A stretch of 15,350 nucleotides of DNA, taken from NCBI GenBank assembly GCA_027596075.1, contig JADGJC010000595.1:1-15350 (forward strand), given 5' to 3'. The position numbers were made by a program, and so were the translations under genes. This document shows positions 9,334 to 15,350 of the stretch, piece after piece. The DNA comes from Rhizophlyctis rosea (taxonomy: Eukaryota > Chytridiomycota > Chytridiomycetes > Rhizophlyctidales > Rhizophlyctidaceae). How positions within the stretch are numbered: position 1 is the first letter of the stretch; each line of letters starts with the position of its first letter. A model generated the notes under the pieces. It had not been told where the DNA came from, searched no databases, and saw only the letters and a list, made by a program, of their open reading frames with translations.

Positions 9334-9615
9334 GGATAACGGTCATTGTAATGGTGATCGTGGTGGCCAACGCACAAGTGATAATAGAGTGCTGCTCGGG
9401 ATTTCCCGATGGTTGTACAAGCCAGACCCAGACCCAAGTAGCATGGCGTGCCCGAAACATCCTGGCCCTGGGTGGCGTATCCAGCAGTTTGGATAGTAGT
9501 TGTGGTGGTGGTGGTGCTCAGGGCGTGGTGGTGGTAGTGGCGGTTATGGCGAGGGGAAGATGGGTTTGTAGAAACTTGAATTGTGATGTTGGAGCATTAT
9601 TGCGGAATGGCTCTG

Positions 9616-9623
9616 CTTATATA
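9616..9623 (-). promoter_or_regulatory. TATA-like element facing the repeat on the minus strand
   Basis: On the minus strand 9623-9616 reads TATATAAG. CA- and CT-rich sequence resembling a fungal 5' leader follows, then the Pro-Ala-coding repeat about 290 bp on. It could drive a minus-strand transcript through 9233-9460. The support is positional only. Confidence 0.2.
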
Positions 9624-9779
9624 CAAGGAGCCAGTGTACGCGAAACTATGGGCGTGACAGCAGCGGAAAGGACGAGAACCAATCGTTCTGCTGTTTGCAC
9701 TATCAGCGAGCCTTCCAAAGGGGTTTTGGAAAGGCTTGGTGGGATTTGCTTTGCATACCCAAGTCGGAGCTGATTGCAC

Positions 9780-11214
9780 AGACGTGACTTTCCTTGCATT
9801 AAATTGTGTTTAGATTTAGCAAACATGCACGACTCCCATGTGCAGCTGTCGCATTAGGGCTTGACCCTCCGGAACACATATGAAGAGCATGTAAAATATG
9901 AAACTTCCAGCAAATTCTCTCGCAAAGAAGAGCGCTGCGGACTTGGAGGGCGGGTAAAATATAAACGCAATCACTGCCCACGGCAGGAGTTCAATGGAAA
10001 TCCCGCCCCGAAGTTTTGGCGCATGCCGAACTTGAAAGGCTTAGAGATGTAGGTTTTTAACATCGTGCAGGACTGTTCAATTTCAGCAATAGAACGTTTT
10101 CCCCACGATAACTAACCTTCTACCAGCCCTCTTGCGAACTCGGTAGCTCTACCTCTTCAAACTGATTGATTGTCAATCTGTGCTGAGCTGTTGCTTTGAT
10201 GTTTCTTTTGAGTGGCACGGGCATCAGTCAAGGCAATTCGAAGGTGCAAGCCTAGCAGATGCCCCCATTTTGATATACACACACATCACTTGACGCTCAA
10301 TCCTACTGAACGCAGGAACGTCCCAGCTCTGACTCTCCTCGATGTGTGCAAAACAATTCGAGGGCGCACGGGCGCTTCCAGGATGTCTGTTGGGAGTCAT
10401 TTGACCAGCCGTGCGGTTCCGCTCAATCAAAAAAAAATGTGATGAAACCCCCTTAAATGGGTAGCATGCGGTGAGATGAGCCGTAAACTACCTGATGTGC
10501 AGTTGTTGTTGTTCACCGCCGAGAAGCTTTCATTCCTTAAAAAGGTCCACCGTGGACAAAAAGGTTGTGTTGAAATTCACTGTTTATGATGCCGTAAGCA
10601 ACATGGGCCCGTGGCTTTTGTTTACATGCGCCACAGTCTGCTGTTTGTGGAACATGTCCTACAAACTCCTACACATTCGTAGGCCAAATGTGGTAGCCAT
10701 TACCACCCAATATGGATGGCATGTAGTGAATAAGGCAATTCAACCACCCAGCCACCACTTCACATTCAAAACACCCTGATATTTCTTTGTGGAACAAGGC
10801 AGCGTCATGTTGGGTGGCCTGCCCTTGTCTCACCACAAAATGATGGTGGTGTGGCCAGCACGAAAATTTCAATGAGAATGATATTCATGGGTGGAACGTG
10901 ACCTTGGAACCTGCATCTCTTCCCTCACTCCTGCATTCACACAACGTTTCAGCATACCTCCGGTTCAAGGTGGGTTCTACCAGCCACCAGGCACCAAGGC
11001 ACTACAGTTGACAGGTCACTGTCTACGGGCGAATGCTCACCGTGTTTGCTTTCTGCTCAAGAAACCCCGGCTATCCACTGGTTCCACACCATATTGCGAG
11101 CAGTGGAGGAGAGGGTAGAAGAGTGAGAACTCAACTGTTGCGAGTTTTGGACCCTCTCTACACCTTGGGAAAACGACAAGAAACGACCATACTTTGATAC
11201 CCCATACAAAACCT
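9780..11214. other. Intergenic stretch upstream of the kinase gene
   Basis: No gene is supported; every open frame is under 100 codons and none looks conserved. A direct repeat TTTGTGGAACA occurs at 10644-10654 and 10786-10796. The last part (about 11000-11214) should hold the kinase promoter and leader. It contains no ATG between an in-frame TAG at 11116 and the start at 11215, and no clear TATA box. Confidence 0.45.
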
Positions 11215-14200
11215 ATGACCCACCCAAACGACTTGTCTGCAGCTCGCGGCAACCGCTCCCGTCAGTGTCGGGAGTGGAATGCTAACGAAGTGGGGCGGTG
11301 GCTCGCTGACAATGGATTGGAGCAATATAGTGAAGCCTTTGCGCAGAAAGGAATTACTGGAGAGGTCCTGCCTGACTTGACAAGTGAGCAGTTGGAACGA
11401 GACATCGGTGTTCCTCGAAGGGACCAGCAACGTATTTTGGGTGCTGTGCAGAAACATCTTTCAAGGGAGTTGGAGCTGGGGCTTGACAGCAGTCAGTGGA
11501 ATGCATCGAACACAGGAGGAGGTGCGACACCTGGCCTACCCACCCCGCCCTCCTCACCTCACCTGCAACACCTCAAATCGCAACGGCGAAATACTGTCAT
11601 CATGCCTTCCACATCACCACCGAATTGGCTTCATCATGGACCTTCTCCATCCTCTCCAGCTCGGACAGCCTTCATGAGCCCACCCTTACTTCGTCGTAAT
11701 GGCTCAGACTCTGACTGGCCACGAGGGGGCACCGCCCCTACCACCCGTCCCTACGTCCCAAACATAAACCCTTACTCCCACCGACCCACACCTTCCCCTC
11801 TTGTCATGCCACCCCGGAGTTCCTCCATGGACATTCTACCGCAACAACCACCTGATAGCTCTCCTGATGGAACTCCTACCACATCCCAGTCACGTTATGG
11901 TGAAATGACTGCCACACCCACCTCCTCTTCCTCTTCTGCCTCTATTGGAAGTAAAGATATCATGGACATGGACGTCGTTCGCGCAGTACGTGTTGCTTGT
12001 TGAAATGTAAAGTTACTTTTTGCCGTACTCTGATAGCTAATGGATTGGCCCAATTTAGACATGCATAAGAGTGATAGGTCTCCACAACCAATCCCACATC
12101 ATTGATACCGCCAAACTACCCGACGCTAAATCCATACGAGATAAAGTCTACATGAAGTTCGGGTTGATCAACCCGGATGAGAGGGAACGGTATGGGTTGT
12201 ACATCATTGATCAGGCTGCGGGAGACAATCAAGGTAAGAACCACCATGTGATATGTCATTAATGCGGAGTGTTAACGTACCGCTCCTCTTAGCATACCGC
12301 TTAAACGACACCGAACTTCTCGAAATCGCTCAATCCCGCGACGTATCAGTAAAAGGCTATCTAATCCTCCGCGAAATCGTCCCCCCACCACCCTCCCTTC
12401 CCCTACCCCCAACACCCGCCTCGGCAGATGCCACCATCCAACAACTTCAACAACAACATGCGCAAGCACTGACGGAAGTTGCTCGCCAATTCGGTGCATT
12501 GCACGATGGGGATGTGGGCAAATCGAAGAGCGGGAAAGATGGGGAGGGGAGTGGGAAGAGTAAGGTTGTGAAGCCGCAGAGGAGTATACATAAGCTTCTG
12601 GGATTGGGAATGGGCGGTGATGCGGTTGGGTTGGGGATTGTTGCTGAGGAGAGGGAATGGGAACGGGAGAGGGAGAGGGATAGGGAGAAGGAGAATGTGG
12701 ATAGGGAGTGGGATGGGAATGTTGGTGGAGGGGAAAAGGAGAGTGGGTGTTCTGCGGCGGCGACGGCGCCACCTTCATCATTGGAAAAACGCTACCCAGG
12801 TATCGTCGTACCACAACGCAAACGTAGTTTAGCGAACTTGACGGCGCAATTGGCGGGTGCGCATGGGGGTATCGTTGTCAGTTTCGGAACGCTACCACTT
12901 TCGGTTGATGGACAGGTGCAGCATGTTCCACCTGTGCCGAGTATACCTGCGACGTTGCAGAAGAAGACCAGTAAGAGCAGTGGGTTGGCGGTTGATACGA
13001 GCGGGAAGGTCGTTACGCCAACAGCACCACAACCCACTTCCGCGCATATTCAGAATGCCGCGCCATCACCAGCAGTGACAACATTAAGTCGACCAGGCCA
13101 CGCCCGCTGGGACTCGGTCTCCAATCTCCTTTCACCAATGCAAGTAGCACGGTCAGGCAAACTCGCCGCATTCTTCGGTGAACGTCCACCGGACGAGCTT
13201 ATCGTCGATCAATTGGACAAGTTCTTCCCGGGAATTGAGGAGGAGATTGAATATGACGAAGAAGGGGGAGATGTTGAAATGAAGGATGCTGAGCATGTTC
13301 CCGAGGAAGGGACGGCTGCTCAAAGTCCCACACCAACAGTCGGAACGCTTTCCCGACGCCCTTCCTTGCATGGCTTAGTGGGGAGACAAAGGGCGCTGTC
13401 AAGACCCACACTCGGTCGCCAACGTTCCAACTCGATATACCGGTCTTCGAAGGAGTTCAAGGATACGATTCAGGCGGCGATTGTGAACAAGAGGATGAGC
13501 AGACGGGGTAGTGGGATGTATGTGAGGAGGAAGAGTGAGCGGTTTGGGACTTCTGTCGCCGCTGGGAACGATGCCTCAAAACAAGGAAACGTTGCGAGCA
13601 GTTTGAAGGAGAAGGAAGGCGAGATTCAGGTTGTACGACAACGAATTGCGGAGTTGCAGAAATTGATGGAGGAAGGGGGTGGAGGGGATGAGGGGGACGA
13701 TGAGGGGATGTTGATGAGTGTATTGGAGGAGGAGAGGAGGAGGGAGCAGCAGCAGCAGCAGCCGCAGCAAGTCCCGTTGGTGTTCCCGCCTCGGAAGAGT
13801 AGTATTGCGCCGGTTGCGGAGGAGGGGAAGAGTGTTGAGGGGTTGTTGAAGGAGTTGGATATGGCTGCTGCGCGGGTTGGGAGTGTTAGTCCTGTTCAGG
13901 AGGAGGAGGATGTGGAGAAGCATGTCGAGGGGGAGGATGGGGGGGAGGCGGGTGGAGCGGATTGTGGGGAGGATGAAGTGGCAGAAGAGAGTGTCAAACC
14001 GGATACGGAGTCTATTGCACCTTCCACTACCGCACCATCCACTGCCGCACCATCGATTGCAACCAGCGAAGACCAATCCACCGCACCCACACCCTCCACA
14101 GCAACACCCGACAAAACCTCCGACAAAACATCCTCCGCACCTGCCCCCACATCAGATCCCCAACCGGCACCAACAGAAACCACACCCCCACCCCAACTCG

Positions 14201-15350
14201 ATCCTCCAAACACTCCACCCTTCCCCTACCGCCTCGGCCCCCTCATCGGCCAAGGCGCCTTCGGCAAAGTCTTCCTGGGCCTCAACATCGCCACGGGTGA
14301 ATTCATGGCCGTCAAACAAGTCGTTCTCGGCCCCCCCAACGACGCCCAAAAGAAAAAGCGCGAAGACGCCCTTCGTCGCGAAATCGAACTCCTTTCCGAC
14401 TTATCTGATGATAACGTCGTCCGCTACCTCGGTTCCGAAATCACCGCTACACACTTTAACGTCTTCCTCGAATACATTTCCGGTGGCTCCATATCCTCCT
14501 GTCTCTCCCGGTGCGGTAAATTCGAAGAGTTCGTAGTCCGCTCATTTACCGTCCAAATATTGTGGGGGTTGGAGTACCTCCACGAACGGAGTATTATCCA
14601 CCGGGACATTAAGGGAGCGAATATACTTGTTGACAGCGACGGGGTGGTGAAGATTAGTGATTTTGGGATTAGTAAGAAAAATGAATATAGGATGGCGTAT
14701 CAGCGGGTTACGAGGATGAGTATGCAGGGGAGTATTCCGTGGATGGCGCCGGAGGTTGCGAGGGGGAAGGGGTATAGTGCTAAGGTTGATGTTTGGTGAG
14801 TTTTTTGGGGGTTTTTTTTTTTCATTTTGGGTGATGGGGTTTTTTGTGATTTTGCTAACCATGTGATGATGTAGGTCCCTTGGATGTCTTGTTCTTGAGA
14901 TGTTGACGGGTCTGCACCCCTGGCACAAAGTCCGCGGTAACGTCATTTACCTTCTCGGAACGGGCCATTCACCTCCCGTTCCTACACACCTTTCCGAACT
15001 TGCACGGGACTTCCTCGCAAAGTGTTTCACCATCGACCCGGAAGCGCGTCCAACTGTCACCGAGTTACTCTCCCACGACTTTGTTGCAGACGTGAATCTG
15101 GAAGAATTTGATTTTGCAAAGTGGAAGGAGGAAAAAGTGAAGGAGATGGAGAAGTTGGGGTTGACGCATTTGAGTGGGACGACGAGTAGTGGGAGTGGGG
15201 AGACGGGGACGGAGGGTGAGGATGAGAGTGGGAGTGATGTTACAGGGACGAGGTTTACGACGCGGACGGGGGTGGAGGGGTCGGGGAGTGGGAGTGGGGA
15301 GGGGGAGAGGGAGGGGAGTGGGGAGGTTGGGGAGGGGACGGGGGATGGGG
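11215..15350 (+). CDS. STE11: Ste11/Byr2-type MAP kinase kinase kinase (SAM-RA-kinase), 3' end beyond window
   Basis: This serine/threonine kinase heads a MAPK cascade and phosphorylates a MAPKK. Exons are 11215-11985, 12059-12233, 12293-14795 and 14875 to the window end; at least 1308 residues, no stop reached. The ATG at 11215 is the first after an in-frame TAG at 11116. Residues 20-81 form a SAM domain (EWNANEVGRWLADNGLEQY), which in Ste11/Byr2 binds the Ste50/Ste4 adaptor. Residues about 258-344 are a Ras-association-like domain (TCIRVIGLHNQ, YLILREI). Then comes a linker of about 610 residues, rich in Pro, Ser, Glu and Gln. It contains FFGERPPDELI at 609-619, like a block I recall upstream of the kinase in fungal Ste11 proteins, and RRxS sites at 670-673, 719-722 and 727-730. 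The kinase spans about 961-1220: GQGAFGKV loop, K990, E1012, HRD D1087, N1092, DFG D1105, APE 1134-1136, R1208. An acidic Gly/Ser tail follows. Parts of the activation segment (YSAKVDVWSLGC) resemble Bck1, so a Bck1-like assignment is the main alternative. Confidence 0.9.
11986..12058 (+). other. Intron 1 of the MAPKKK gene
   Basis: This is 73 nt, phase 0, with donor GTACGT, branch-like GCTAAT at 12036-12041 and acceptor TTTAG. Splicing joins DVVRA to TCIRVIG, which opens the RA-like domain. Retention hits a TGA at 12001. Confidence 0.88.
12234..12292 (+). other. Intron 2 of the MAPKKK gene
   Basis: This is 59 nt, phase 1, with donor GTAAGA, branch-like GTTAAC at 12271-12276 and acceptor CTTAG. 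It splits the RA-like domain; joining gives DNQ-A-YRLNDTELLEIA in frame. Confidence 0.88.
14796..14874 (+). other. Intron 3 of the MAPKKK gene
   Basis: This is 79 nt, phase 2, with donor GTGAGT, a T-rich body, branch GCTAAC at 14854-14859 and acceptor GTAG. It lies inside the kinase domain and splits the Trp codon of subdomain IX; splicing restores DVWSLGCLVLEML. Retention would end the protein at a TGA right after that Trp. Confidence 0.92.
15171..15350 (+). other. G-run-rich coding tail with G-quadruplex potential
   Basis: The end of exon 4 is almost all purine on the coding strand, with many runs of three or more G spaced by one to four bases. It encodes a Gly/Ser/Glu/Thr-rich tail (SGSGSGEGEREGSG). 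Such spacing fits G-quadruplex formation in the non-template strand and the mRNA. That is inferred from base pattern alone. Confidence 0.5.

Noticed and set aside
9192..9773. Plus-strand 193-residue frame with a Gly-Ala repeat
   Set aside because: The openness comes from the GC-rich 6-bp repeat, which keeps all three plus frames open. The rest is low-complexity with no domain, and overlapping frames on both strands are equally open.
1920..11214. Known transposon, LTR pair or CRISPR-like array
   Set aside because: I found no reverse transcriptase, DDE or helicase motifs, no long terminal repeats and no regularly spaced repeats by eye. An unrecognised, decayed element remains possible.
12403..14213. 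Long minus-strand frames opposite the kinase gene
   Set aside because: They are Pro/Ser/Leu-rich mirror images of the purine-rich coding strand; the plus-strand gene is proven by domains and splice joins.

Overview
This is nuclear DNA from a filamentous or zoosporic fungus. Two well-supported protein genes are split by short GT-AG introns of 59-86 nt. Donors read GTGAGT, GTACGT or GTAAGA, and branch-like CTAAC/CTAAT/TTAAC motifs lie close to the acceptors. There are no bacterial signals such as operons or Shine-Dalgarno sites. One gene is a fungal-style MAP kinase kinase kinase. An early-diverging (chytrid-like) or basidiomycete-like fungus is my guess; the sequence alone does not fix the phylum.

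Layout. Bases 1-870 are non-coding and end in a clear promoter: two abutting 10-bp palindromes, a repeated TGACGCGT element and a TATA box. The promoter feeds an aldo-keto reductase gene of the AKR7 / aflatoxin-aldehyde-reductase type (876-1918, + strand, one intron). From about 1.9 to 11.2 kb there is a 9-kb interval with no gene I can name. It is not featureless. Several minus-strand stretches stay open far longer than nearby frames. The best is a spliced unrecognised gene at 4414-5625. Others are a 239-codon open stretch at 6160-6876, an open stretch at 3665-4210, and two stretches interrupted by a single in-frame stop (2651-3346 and 7234-7590) that look like relics. A hexanucleotide GGAGCY-type repeat sits at 9239-9333. 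From 11215 to the window end, on the + strand, runs the 5' and central part of a SAM-RA-kinase MAPKKK of the Ste11/Byr2 class (four exons seen, no stop reached, at least 1308 residues).

The two named genes have no evident functional link. The reductase is a stress or detoxification enzyme with its own promoter, and the kinase is the top tier of a MAPK cascade (mating, filamentation or stress signalling in known fungi). The interval between them reads as a gene-poor island holding unrecognised or decaying minus-strand genes. It is the most likely place for anything undescribed, but the sequence by itself does not prove function there.
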